From assembly GCA_964573705.1 (NCBI GenBank), contig CAZNLT010000099.1, forward strand, positions 1 through 22,221: a stretch of 22,221 nucleotides of DNA. The letters run 5' to 3'. The notes under the pieces were generated by a model that was given only the letters and a program-made list of their open reading frames with translations, searched no databases and was not told the DNA's origin. Positions 7,561 through 15,476 of this stretch are shown in pieces. Both the position numbers and the translations under genes were made by a program. Position 1 is the first letter of the stretch. The number at the start of each line of letters is the position of its first letter. This DNA is from JAABSQ01 sp964573705. Lineage in GTDB: Bacteria; Desulfobacterota; Desulfobacteria; Desulfobacterales; Desulfococcaceae.

Positions 7561-9294
7561 TCAGGAGGCGGCAGTCAACCGGTGAAGGTTCTCCCGTGCG
7601 AAATCAAGAGAGGGATCGATCTCCAGGGCCATTTGGTAATAAGCCACCGCCTTTTCCCTATCTCCAAGTTCCCGGTAATTGGTGGCGATATTGGCATAAT
7701 CGATGCCAGAGCTTGGATTGAGGCGAAGCACTTCCTGGAAACTCTCGATGGCCTGTTCGTGTTCTTTCAGTTTGAAATGGCAAAACCCCGCCAGGTTGTG
7801 CAGATCGGTTCTATCCGAATCGACGGCAATCCCTTTTCTGAGCACGTCCAGGGCTTCCCGGTAGTGCTCCATCTCCTTCAGGCACACCCCCAAATAAGAA
7901 TAGATGCTGGGGATATCCTCTTCGGCCGGGTCGGAGGCCAAGGCCGATTCCAGGTAACCCCGGGCGATTTCCGGATTATCGGCCCCAAGATGGGCGGTTC
8001 CGAGATAAAATTGGACGTAATATTTCCCGGGCAGTTTTCGGTCCATCTCTTTGAGCTGAAGAATAGCCGTTTCCGGCGAATAGTTCTCGGTGATCAGTTT
8101 GGCGCAGAACATGCCGACGCTCTGGTTGGCGGCCCGTTGCCTGAAATGGGCTCCGGGAATGATGGTGTAAAAGGCGGGGACCTCCAGCCGGGGATGGGTC
8201 GTATTCACCGCCAGCACCTCCATATTCCGTTTTCGCAAGGCATCGAGCAGGCGTTGAATCTCTACCTTGATGTTGGGGTCCGACAGATCGGGAAGATCGG
8301 TGACATCCTTCTGAGCTTCCGGGTTTCGAATGAAATCGGCTTCTTCGATTCGGCTGAATTTCGGCAGGCCGCTGGCCAGGTAGTTGGAGCCGGTATTAAA
8401 ATCGCCGGCCAGCTGGGCGGTTTCGCTGAGGGCCCGGCCGAGGGCTTTCACGGGATTGGGGGCGGTACCGGCGGTCCAAACGATTTCACTGGCATCCGGA
8501 AAGGTGGCCGGGTCCCAGGCCAGAACCCCCACGCTGGGAATGCCGGTGTCCAGGGTGAAATCGGACAGATTCACCTCGATGCCGGCCCGGCGGTATTTGT
8601 CCAGCATGTCTGCCACAACGGGATCGGATGCCGATTCCGGCCGAATGGACGGCACCATCCAACGGTTTCGGGCGATTCGGGCTGAGACATGACGTTCCAC
8701 CACCTCGCAGATCCCCTGGCAGAGGGCCTCTTCCACCTGGTTTCCGGCGCAGGCTCCGTTGAATTCGTTGATGGTGAAAAACCAGTCAAAGGGGATCAGT
8801 ACCGGCCGTTCCCGGGTCAGGTTGTATCCTTCGGTCCAGCGCAGCGGGAGCGCATCGAAAATCTCTTGGACCGTGTCGAGATCTTCGGAATCGTCATGGA
8901 CCGACCTGGCGATGGTCTTAAAGGAGACGGCCCGGTCTTTTAAATCGGGGCGACGATTCACCTTGAAATTGGCCGGGTTGTTCCGGAAACTGTAGAGGCT
9001 GAACCGTTCGGCCAGTTCCATCACCGCGCTGGCCTCGGCCTGATCCGGGGTGGCGCCTTTTCCCATCTGTTTCTTGGTCCCGGTCATGGCCTGTCCGTCA
9101 GGGCCGCAGTAGCTGAAAAAAACCGGAATGTCCAACCGGCCATTGTCGATTCGTTCGGTATGATCCAGAATATGAAGATTTAGATGATCGAGTTTTTCCC
9201 GCAGTCGCCGAATGGTCTCCCGAGGGTGAATGACTTTGTCCTGATCTCGGGTCTCCTTTTTAAATGCGTCTTTAAGCCGTATATGGGTGCTCAT
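7561..9294 (-). CDS. YcaO-family protein with C-terminal TPR domain
   Basis: A 577-residue protein. Residues about 50-400 form the YcaO ATP-binding fold: ASAVMELAERFS (88-99) with E93 and E96, and GNQVEEALCQGICEVVER (184-201) with E189, E197 and E200, the glutamates that bind Mg-ATP in YcaO enzymes. These enzymes activate a backbone amide with ATP to make azolines, amidines or thioamides. Residues about 425-575 form four to five TPR units, the last being IDYANIATNYRELGDREKAV. The proline-rich C-terminus of azoline-forming YcaOs is absent. No TfuA, E1/Ocin-ThiF partner, dehydrogenase or peptide precursor is visible, so the target may be a housekeeping protein reached through the TPR. ATG 9294 has GAGAGGA 5 bases upstream. 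Confidence 0.92.
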   Translation of the reverse strand: MSTHIRLKDAFKKETRDQDKVIHPRETIRRLREKLDHLNLHILDHTERIDNGRLDIPVFFSYCGPDGQAMTGTKKQMGKGATPDQAEASAVMELAERFSLYSFRNNPANFKVNRRPDLKDRAVSFKTIARSVHDDSEDLDTVQEIFDALPLRWTEGYNLTRERPVLIPFDWFFTINEFNGACAGNQVEEALCQGICEVVERHVSARIARNRWMVPSIRPESASDPVVADMLDKYRRAGIEVNLSDFTLDTGIPSVGVLAWDPATFPDASEIVWTAGTAPNPVKALGRALSETAQLAGDFNTGSNYLASGLPKFSRIEEADFIRNPEAQKDVTDLPDLSDPNIKVEIQRLLDALRKRNMEVLAVNTTHPRLEVPAFYTIIPGAHFRQRAANQSVGMFCAKLITENYSPETAILQLKEMDRKLPGKYYVQFYLGTAHLGADNPEIARGYLESALASDPAEEDIPSIYSYLGVCLKEMEHYREALDVLRKGIAVDSDRTDLHNLAGFCHFKLKEHEQAIESFQEVLRLNPSSGIDYANIATNYRELGDREKAVAYYQMALEIDPSLDFARENLHRLTAAS

Positions 9295-9373
9295 AAAATC
9301 CTCTCGTATATTGAATGCTCGCATTAAGCCGCCATCTTGATCCCTTTATGGGCAGAATACAAGTTTTTTTTGA

Positions 9374-9402
9374 TTGACGCGCCGGTGACCATCTGATATA
9401 AG
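9374..9402 (+). promoter_or_regulatory. Strong extended -10 promoter of tRNA-Ala
   Basis: TTGACG (-35, 9374-9379), a 17-base spacer, and TATAAG (-10, 9397-9402) preceded by TGA, i.e. the TGn extended -10. The expected transcription start is near 9409, ten bases before the mature tRNA. It may also feed hisB, since no clear terminator lies between the tRNA and hisB. Confidence 0.8.
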
Positions 9403-9418
9403 CATCCAATTGTCGAGT

Positions 9419-9494
9419 GGGGATGTAGCTCAGTTGGGAGAGCGCAGCGTTCGCAATGCTGAGGTCAGGGGTTCGATCCCCCTCATCTCCACCA
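9419..9494 (+). tRNA. tRNA-Ala (anticodon CGC)
   Basis: A complete cloverleaf of 76 bases with encoded CCA. Acceptor GGGGATG pairs with CATCTCC, the D stem is GCTC/GAGC, the anticodon stem CAGCG/TGCTG encloses loop TTCGCAA with anticodon CGC (reads GCG, Ala), and the T arm is AGGGG-TTCGATC-CCCCT. The acceptor has G at position 3 opposite T, giving the G3-U70 wobble that is the identity element for alanyl-tRNA synthetase, which confirms the assignment. Confidence 0.97.
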
Positions 9495-9607
9495 CCTTTT
9501 CTCAAGCATGGTCCTTAAATTCCAGAGAACCTTCCCTATCGTGCCCTTTTCAACTTTTTTGTTTTATAGATCAGCGGGTTTCGAATTCAGAAGCAGGGTG
9601 TTGCAGA

Positions 9608-10195
9608 ATGACTAAGCGGGTCGCGGCGGTTGAAAGAAAAACCGGAGAAACGGAAATCGTTCTTGAGCTGAATCTGGACGGAAAAGGCCGACCCGATATT
9701 TCCAGCCCCATTCCTTTTTTTAATCATATGCTGACCCTCTTTTCCGTCCATGGTTTCTTCGACCTCAAGGTTCAGGCGACGGGGGATGTCGAAGTCGATT
9801 TTCATCACACGGTGGAAGATGTGGGGCTGGTTCTGGGGGAAGCCCTGGATCAGGCTCTGGGAGAGCGCAAGGGCATCAAACGCTACGGATATGCGGTTAC
9901 GCCCATGGATGAAACCCTCACTGCGGTAGCGGTGGATCTGTCCAAACGGCCCTTCCTGGTCTACCATGTGCCTGAGATCGGCCAATCCGGGAAATTCGAC
10001 GTGATTCTCGCCAAAGAATTCTTTCGCGCCTTTTCCAACCGGGGCGGAATGAACCTTCACATCAATGTCGCCTACGGGGAGAATGAGCATCACATCATCG
10101 AATCGATGTTCAAGGCCCTCGGCCGGGCTCTGGATGAGGCGGTCTCATTGGATGAACGGATCAGCACCGTCCGCTCCTCCAAGGGGGCCTTATAA
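9608..10195 (+). CDS. hisB: Imidazoleglycerol-phosphate dehydratase
   Basis: A 195-residue protein, the normal length for monofunctional HisB. It dehydrates imidazole glycerol phosphate to imidazole acetol phosphate, step six of histidine synthesis. The two duplicated manganese-binding motifs are present: FHHTVEDVG at 65-73 (H66, H67, E70) and a second ENEHHIIESMFKAL motif near residue 160. The N-terminus follows the family pattern of R-x-T-x-E-T-x-I. ATG at 9608 gives the family N-terminus; the frame is open further upstream through the tRNA gene, but that is not coding. The ribosome binding site is modest (AGCAGGGTG). It leads a hisB-lipoprotein-hisA cluster. Confidence 0.97.
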   Translation: MTKRVAAVERKTGETEIVLELNLDGKGRPDISSPIPFFNHMLTLFSVHGFFDLKVQATGDVEVDFHHTVEDVGLVLGEALDQALGERKGIKRYGYAVTPMDETLTAVAVDLSKRPFLVYHVPEIGQSGKFDVILAKEFFRAFSNRGGMNLHINVAYGENEHHIIESMFKALGRALDEAVSLDERISTVRSSKGAL

Positions 10196-10246
10196 TTTTC
10201 AATGCCGGATTTCGGCGCAACTTTTTTTCGGCAAGCAAGGCTGTCC

Positions 10247-10942
10247 ATGAACCATCGCATACGCCCGTTTTCGATTCTTTTCCCAATACCGCTTCTGTTG
10301 TTCCTTTTCCTTCCTTTTCTGTCGGGCTGTGAACGAGGGAGTGCCGGCCCCAAACCCATCTACGTTCCACCGAGCCTGGAGCGGATTCTGGTGGTTTCTT
10401 TCAAAAACGTTGCAGAGACCGCCGGGAAAGATATCAGCGTACGCTGTCCACTGAGCGGAAAAACCTTTCTGACGGGCGGGGTGACCGAAGGGGCCAAGTC
10501 CATTTTGAATCAGGAACTGCGAAAGCGGCTTCAGGGTAGGGAGGAGTTCAAGTTCATTTCTCCGGAAGAGATGAGCGGTCTCCAATCCGAGTTGCTGACT
10601 GAGAACGGCAATATCCTTCCGGAGCGGAACCTGTTGACGGTGACGGGGCGCAAACTGGGGGCGGATGCGGTGTTGGCGGGTCACATCTACCGGTATCAGG
10701 AACGGGTTGGGGGGAAGTTTTCCGTGGAGTCTCCGGCTTCGGTGGCTTTTGATCTTCACCTGCTGCGGGTGTCGGACGGGCGGGTGATCTGGACCGGCGC
10801 CTTCGACGAAACCCAGAAGGCCCTCACCGATGATCTCTTTGAGCTGTCGAGTTTTATCGAGCGAGACGGCCAGTGGATCACCGCCGACCAAATGGCCCAA
10901 GCCGGTCTGGAAGAAATTCTGAGCGCGTTCAGGCTGCAATGA
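10247..10942 (+). CDS. Putative outer-membrane-type lipoprotein (CsgG/LpoB-like look)
   Basis: A 231-residue protein with a basic N-terminus, a long hydrophobic core (10-25) and lipobox LSGC, cysteine at residue 28. The mature part starts with a strand ILVVSFKN, then a helix EGAKSILNQELRKRL, a GADAVLAGHIYRYQER segment and a strand pair ending in GRVIWTGAFDE; this order resembles CsgG/LpoB-type lipoproteins that sense or polymerise in the periplasm, but I cannot assign it firmly. ATG 10247 has AAGG 6 bases upstream and gives the signal peptide; the longer frame from 10202 does not. Its stop overlaps the hisA start as ATGA, so it is translationally coupled to hisA although it has no evident role in histidine synthesis. 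Confidence 0.8.
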   Translation: MNHRIRPFSILFPIPLLLFLFLPFLSGCERGSAGPKPIYVPPSLERILVVSFKNVAETAGKDISVRCPLSGKTFLTGGVTEGAKSILNQELRKRLQGREEFKFISPEEMSGLQSELLTENGNILPERNLLTVTGRKLGADAVLAGHIYRYQERVGGKFSVESPASVAFDLHLLRVSDGRVIWTGAFDETQKALTDDLFELSSFIERDGQWITADQMAQAGLEEILSAFRLQ

Positions 10943-11685
10943 TAATCATCCCCGCAATAGATATCAAAGGCGGCCGGTGCGTGCGCCTGCTCCAAGGACG
11001 GATGGATGCCGAAACGGTATTTTCCCATGATCCCGCGGCCATGGCCCGGCAATGGGCCGAGCAGGGAGCGGAAATGATCCATGTGGTGGACCTGGACGGG
11101 GCTCTGGAAAAGACGCCCAAAAATCTGGATGCCATCCGCTCCATTCTGGATTCCGTTCAGGTGCCGGTCCAGGTCGGCGGCGGCATTCGCACCGCCGAAA
11201 ACATTCGGGCTTTTTTGGATCTCGGGGTGTATCGGGTGATTATCGGCACCGAGGCCATTCGCAATCCGGACCTGGTCACCGAGGCCTGCAAAACCGTTCC
11301 CGACCGGATCGTGGTGGGCATCGACGCCCGGGACGGGTGGGCCGCTATTGAAGGATGGACCGAGACCACCCGAGTTCGGGCGGTGGATCTGGCCCGCCAA
11401 TTCGAAAACAGCGGCGTGGCCGCCGTCAATTTCACCGATATCCATCGGGATGGGATGCAGACCGGCCCCAACATCGAAGAAACCCGGCGCATGGCGGAAG
11501 CGGTCTCCATTCCGGTGGTGGCCTCGGGCGGGGTCTCCACCCTGGCCGATATTCATGCTTTGCTTCCCCTCGAATCCGCGGGGGTGGTGGGGGTGATTAC
11601 CGGTAAAGCCTTGTACAGCGGCACCCTTCGTTTGAAAGAGGCCATTGCCGCAGCCCGAGGGAATGCCGATTCCTCAGAAAAATAG
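10939..11685 (+). CDS. hisA: Phosphoribosylformimino-5-aminoimidazole carboxamide ribotide isomerase
   Basis: A 248-residue TIM-barrel protein that performs the Amadori rearrangement of ProFAR to PRFAR, step four of histidine synthesis. Visible marks are IPAIDIKGGRCVRLLQG at the start (catalytic D8), VQVGGGIR in the first phosphate site, VVGIDARDGWAAIEGW in the centre with the second catalytic aspartate, TDIHRDGMQTGPN, and VVASGGVS then GVITGKALY at the second phosphate site. ATG 10939 overlaps the previous stop by four bases. hisH and hisF, often adjacent, are not in this window, so the histidine genes are at least partly dispersed. Confidence 0.97.
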   Translation: MIIIPAIDIKGGRCVRLLQGRMDAETVFSHDPAAMARQWAEQGAEMIHVVDLDGALEKTPKNLDAIRSILDSVQVPVQVGGGIRTAENIRAFLDLGVYRVIIGTEAIRNPDLVTEACKTVPDRIVVGIDARDGWAAIEGWTETTRVRAVDLARQFENSGVAAVNFTDIHRDGMQTGPNIEETRRMAEAVSIPVVASGGVSTLADIHALLPLESAGVVGVITGKALYSGTLRLKEAIAAARGNADSSEK

Positions 11686-11701
11686 GGTATTCACCCCTAT
11701 T
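11681..11701. repeat. 7-bp inverted repeat over the hisA stop codon and next -35 box
   Basis: AATAGGG (11681-11687) and CCCTATT (11695-11701) form a 7-bp stem with a 7-base loop. The hisA stop TAG lies within the first arm and the predicted dnaG -35 box begins at 11700. On the plus strand no T-run follows; on the minus strand the stem would be followed by TTTTT, as in a terminator, but no minus-strand gene enters here. Confidence 0.4.
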
Positions 11702-11728
11702 GACAAAAGACGGTGAAAATCTTAATTT
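11700..11728 (+). promoter_or_regulatory. Candidate sigma-70 promoter of dnaG-rpoD
   Basis: Consensus TTGACA (11700-11705), a 17-base spacer and TAATTT (11723-11728, matching the first two and last consensus positions). It lies in the 229-base gap between hisA and dnaG and would give a leader of about 180 bases. A perfect 10-bp palindrome GTCATATGAC follows downstream near 11786-11795 and could be a regulator site. Confidence 0.55.
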
Positions 11729-11890
11729 AAAGGTTTTCGAAAAAAGTAGACGGATTTAGCCATGCACTGCTTTTTCCCTTAACGGTCATATGACTGTAAT
11801 GGATCGATCTTACAGCCCAAATTCACTTGTAACGCCGACAGGCGATCTCTTATTGATTTACTCTCCTTATTCTTTTTTCTCCGCTGCCGC

Positions 11891-11904
11891 CCTCCCGATG
11901 GAGG
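11891..11904 (+). promoter_or_regulatory. Hairpin enclosing the dnaG ribosome binding site
   Basis: CCTCC (11891-11895), loop CGAT, GGAGG (11900-11904) is a perfect five-pair GC-rich hairpin. The GGAGG arm is the only good Shine-Dalgarno sequence for the GTG start of dnaG at 11915, so folding would hide it. Combined with the GTG start this would keep primase translation low, which is the known expression logic of dnaG in the macromolecular-synthesis operon; the specific mechanism here is inferred. Confidence 0.5.
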
Positions 11905-11914
11905 CTCCCTGCTG

Positions 11915-13681
11915 GTGAGTTATATCCCGGAAAATATCGTCTCTGAAATCCGCAATGCCGCTGATATCGTTGACATTGTTTCAGATATGGTTATCCTCAA
12001 AAAGGCCGGGAAAAACTACCAGGGTCTTTGTCCGTTTCATTCTGAAAAGACGCCCTCGTTTTCAGTGAGTCCGGAAAAACAGATGTATTATTGTTTCGGA
12101 TGCAGTGCCAGCGGGGACGTTTTTAAATTTCTGATGGAGTATGAGGGTCTTTCGTTTCCGGAAGCCGCTCGGAACCTTGCCCGGCGGTACGGTGTCCAGG
12201 TGCCTACCCAAAATTTAACGCCTGAGGAGAAACGGCGATTCAGTGAGCGGGAAGCTCTGTTTGATCTGAACCGGGAGGCCATGGCCTATTTTCAACACAT
12301 GCTCTGGAAAAGCCGGGCCGGAGAACCCGCCCGGGCCTATCTGGAGCGGCGTGGAATCAAGCCCGTGGTGGCCGAAACCTTCGGGATGGGATATGCGCCC
12401 AATGGCTGGGATCATCTGATCCGTTCTTTTTCGAAGAAGAAAATCGACCCGGCGCTCCTTGAAAAAGCAGGGTTGACCATTCCGCGAAAAAGCGGGCGCG
12501 GCTTTATCGACCGCTTTCGGGACCGCATCATGTTTCCCATTCGGGACATTCGGCGGCAGGTGGTCGGATTCGGCGGAAGGGTGATGGATGAGGGGATGCC
12601 CAAGTATCTCAACTCTCCGGAAACACCGGTCTTCAGCAAGAGCAGGACTCTCTACGGCCTGGATACCGCACGAATAGAGGCAAGAGAAACAAAGCGGATT
12701 TACTTGGTGGAGGGGTATTTTGATGTTATATCTCTTTATCAGGCAGGAGTAACCAATTCAGTTGCTACCCTGGGAACAGCCCTGACTTTTGAGCATGTCC
12801 GACTGCTGAAAGGTCAGGTCGAAGAGGTGATTCTTGTATTCGATTCGGACCAAGCGGGGCTTCGAGCTGCAAAAAGATCCGTGGAGATCTTTCGAAAGGA
12901 AAGCCTGAATGCCCGAATTCTTGTGCTACCCGAAGGGCATGATCCGGATACCTATATGTTGGAATTCGGGGTCGATGCTTTTCATCGCACATCACGAAAT
13001 GCCTATGGTGTTTTGGATTTTATGATGGGAGAGGCACTCAAGAATCACGGATTGTCCATCGAAGGAAAGGTACGAATCATAGATGAAATGGTGGAACCTT
13101 TCATTGCTCTTGAGGATCCGATCGTTTTTTCACATCACACTCGAAAATTAGCGGAACTGTTAGGGGTTGATGAGGCAATGATTAGAGAGAGGATGCGAAC
13201 CGCGTCTTCCAAAAAACCGCAAACGGCTTCTGTGCAGGATGTAAAGCCGGCGCTTCGCAGAGGTCGGAGATTTAAATTAGAGCAAAAAATAGTAGCCATG
13301 ATCCTTCAGTTTCCTGAGATTTTACCAGAGATTGTAGATCGAGATCTTTCTAAAATATTTGAAGACTCAACCCTTAAGGCACTATGGGACGCTCTAATTG
13401 ATCGACTTAAAGAAGATGCGGATAGAAATGTTACCGAACTGATTCATTCGTTGGAAGAGTCCCAACGTTCGATTGCAGTCGAATTGGCAATGACTGATGA
13501 GGAATGGAGTATAGAGGGATGTCGCAAGTGGATTGCACAATTCGAGCGCCCGTCTCGAACACGTCCGGCAGAATGGACACGAATGATAGCAGAAGCACAA
13601 AGAAATGACCCTGCGCGGGTCCCGAAGTTAGTGAAAGAGAAGCAGCAAAATCAAGCCAGGCAAAGGCATAACAAAACCTGA
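11915..13681 (+). CDS. dnaG: DNA primase
   Basis: A 588-residue primase. The CHC2 zinc finger has C39, H42, C60 and C63; the RNA-polymerase-like core includes GFGGRVMDEG-PKYLNSPETPVF (219-240); the Toprim fold shows E266 and D270 in VEGYFDVI, D310 and D312 in FDSDQAG and the LPEGHDPDTY stretch (338-347). The C-terminal ~150 residues are the weakly conserved helicase-binding domain. It makes RNA primers for replication. GTG 11915 follows the hairpin-embedded GGAGG. rpoD follows after 27 bases, so the two form the usual primase-sigma operon, here without rpsU directly upstream. GC falls in the last part of the gene (about 39% across 13261-13500 by hand count, against about 58% in 12181-12660), with more AGA, ATA and TTA codons. 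Confidence 0.97.
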   Translation: MSYIPENIVSEIRNAADIVDIVSDMVILKKAGKNYQGLCPFHSEKTPSFSVSPEKQMYYCFGCSASGDVFKFLMEYEGLSFPEAARNLARRYGVQVPTQNLTPEEKRRFSEREALFDLNREAMAYFQHMLWKSRAGEPARAYLERRGIKPVVAETFGMGYAPNGWDHLIRSFSKKKIDPALLEKAGLTIPRKSGRGFIDRFRDRIMFPIRDIRRQVVGFGGRVMDEGMPKYLNSPETPVFSKSRTLYGLDTARIEARETKRIYLVEGYFDVISLYQAGVTNSVATLGTALTFEHVRLLKGQVEEVILVFDSDQAGLRAAKRSVEIFRKESLNARILVLPEGHDPDTYMLEFGVDAFHRTSRNAYGVLDFMMGEALKNHGLSIEGKVRIIDEMVEPFIALEDPIVFSHHTRKLAELLGVDEAMIRERMRTASSKKPQTASVQDVKPALRRGRRFKLEQKIVAMILQFPEILPEIVDRDLSKIFEDSTLKALWDALIDRLKEDADRNVTELIHSLEESQRSIAVELAMTDEEWSIEGCRKWIAQFERPSRTRPAEWTRMIAEAQRNDPARVPKLVKEKQQNQARQRHNKT

Positions 13682-13708
13682 AGTCTGCATGCGGGAGGCT
13701 AACGGAAT

Positions 13709-15466
13709 ATGACAGAGAAATCTGCTGAAAATCAAGAAAAAGATTTCGAGACCACCAAGGCTGCCCTCAAGGTGTTGATCGACAAGGGGAAGGATCAGGG
13801 GTACCTGACCTATGACGAGATCAATGAGGTGCTGCCCGAGGAACTCCTGTCTTCAGACCAGCTGGACGAAACGCTGGTGCTGTTTAAGGATCTCGATATT
13901 GAAATTCTGGACGAAAAAAAGCAGAAAATCAAAAAGGTCAAAAAAAGCGACAAGCGGCTCCGGGGCGACAGCTCGGTGTCCGAATTCGGCACAGTGACCG
14001 ATCCGGTAAAGATGTATCTGCGCGAGATGGGCATGGTGACCCTGCTCAGCCGTGAGGAAGAGGTGGTTATCGCTAAAAAGATCGAGGCCGGTGAACAGGA
14101 GGTCCTAAAGGCGCTTCTGGACACGGCCCTGGGAGTGGAGTATATCCTTCATCTGGGGGAATACATCGCGTCGGGAGAACTTCGCCCCCGCCATGTGCTT
14201 CGGGATCTGGATGAAGGCGACACCGCTGTGGATGAGGACCTTCAGATTCAGAATTTTATTAAAACGATCCAGTCCATTCGGGAACTGTACGAAGAGACCA
14301 TGAATTATCGGGAAGAGCTGTTTACTGAAGAGCTGGAATCCGACGATCAGCGGCGTATACGGAGAAATATTTCCAGGCGCAATACCAAAATTTTTGAACT
14401 CCTGAAAGATTGGCGTCTGGAAAGCAGTGTCATCGACAAAATCGAGGAGGAAATCCGAAACCGAATCGACTGGCTCGAACGAATGAATAAAATAATCCTC
14501 GAAACCGCCGATCGGCTCAATATTCCGGTTAGTGAATGCAGGGTGATCTGGAAAGATCCGTTGGCTTTGCTGTATCGGGCCCGGGAAAACTGCACCCTCG
14601 GGGAAGCCGAGATCCACGGCCTATGCGATGCCTTACAGCAGGCCCAGGGAGAGATCGATCAGCGGGAAAACGAGCTGAAGACCAACTGCCGCGGCCTCAA
14701 GCGGATCATCTCCTGTGTTGAAGAGGGGCGGCAGCGGGCCAAAGACGCAAAAGGAGAGTTGATCAAGGCCAATCTTCGTCTGGTGGTCAGCATTGCCAAA
14801 AAATACACCAACCGGGGGCTGCAATTCCTGGACCTGATTCAGGAAGGCAACATCGGTCTCATGAAAGCGGTGGACAAGTTCGAATACCGCCGTGGGTATA
14901 AGTTCAGCACCTACGCCACCTGGTGGATTCGCCAGGCCATTACCCGGGCCATCGCCGACCAGGCCCGGACCATTCGAATACCGGTACATATGATCGAGAC
15001 CATCAACAAACTGATCCGCACCTCAAGGTATCTGGTTCAGGAAATGGGCCGGGAGCCGTCCCCGGAGGAGATCGCCGAAAAGATGGAAATTTCCCTGGAG
15101 AAGGTGCGAAAAGTGCTCAAGATCGCCAGAGAGCCGATCTCCTTGGAGACCCCCATCGGCGAAGAAGAAGACAGCCACCTGGGTGATTTCATCGAAGACA
15201 AGAAGTTTATGCTGCCTTCGGATGCGGCGGTGAACCTGAATCTGGCGGAGCAGACCCGAAAAGTGCTTGCCACCCTGACACCGAGGGAAGAGAAGGTCCT
15301 TCGAATGCGGTTCGGCATCGGCGAAAAAGCGGATCACACACTTGAGGAGGTGGGGCAGGATTTTGCCGTCACCCGGGAGCGGATTCGCCAGATCGAGGCC
15401 AAGGCTCTTCGAAAATTACGGCATCCGACCCGGAGCCGAAAGCTCAAGAGCTTCATCGACTACTGA
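13709..15466 (+). CDS. rpoD: RNA polymerase primary sigma factor (sigma-70)
   Basis: A 585-residue housekeeping sigma factor. Region 1.1 is recognisable at residues 10-60 (KGKDQGYLTYDEINEVLP), region 1.2 at about 90-120 (TDPVKMYLREMG), a long non-conserved insert follows to about 340, then region 2 (KANLRLVVSIAKKYTNRG, DLIQEGNIGLMKAVDKFEY, STYATWWIRQAI), region 3 (IRIPVHMIETINKL) and region 4 with the helix-turn-helix TLEEVGQDFAVTRERIRQIE. The long insert and region 1.1 are marks of RpoD rather than RpoS or RpoH. ATG 13709 has GGGAGG at 13693-13698. It is co-oriented with dnaG 27 bases upstream. Confidence 0.98.
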   Translation: MTEKSAENQEKDFETTKAALKVLIDKGKDQGYLTYDEINEVLPEELLSSDQLDETLVLFKDLDIEILDEKKQKIKKVKKSDKRLRGDSSVSEFGTVTDPVKMYLREMGMVTLLSREEEVVIAKKIEAGEQEVLKALLDTALGVEYILHLGEYIASGELRPRHVLRDLDEGDTAVDEDLQIQNFIKTIQSIRELYEETMNYREELFTEELESDDQRRIRRNISRRNTKIFELLKDWRLESSVIDKIEEEIRNRIDWLERMNKIILETADRLNIPVSECRVIWKDPLALLYRARENCTLGEAEIHGLCDALQQAQGEIDQRENELKTNCRGLKRIISCVEEGRQRAKDAKGELIKANLRLVVSIAKKYTNRGLQFLDLIQEGNIGLMKAVDKFEYRRGYKFSTYATWWIRQAITRAIADQARTIRIPVHMIETINKLIRTSRYLVQEMGREPSPEEIAEKMEISLEKVRKVLKIAREPISLETPIGEEEDSHLGDFIEDKKFMLPSDAAVNLNLAEQTRKVLATLTPREEKVLRMRFGIGEKADHTLEEVGQDFAVTRERIRQIEAKALRKLRHPTRSRKLKSFIDY

Positions 15467-15476
15467 TAGGTAATCC

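Noticed and set aside
7582..8685. 367-codon open frame on the plus strand, antisense to YcaO-TPR
   Set aside because: Lies wholly within the YcaO gene; composition is glycine/phenylalanine/isoleucine-rich with no motif and no ribosome binding site.
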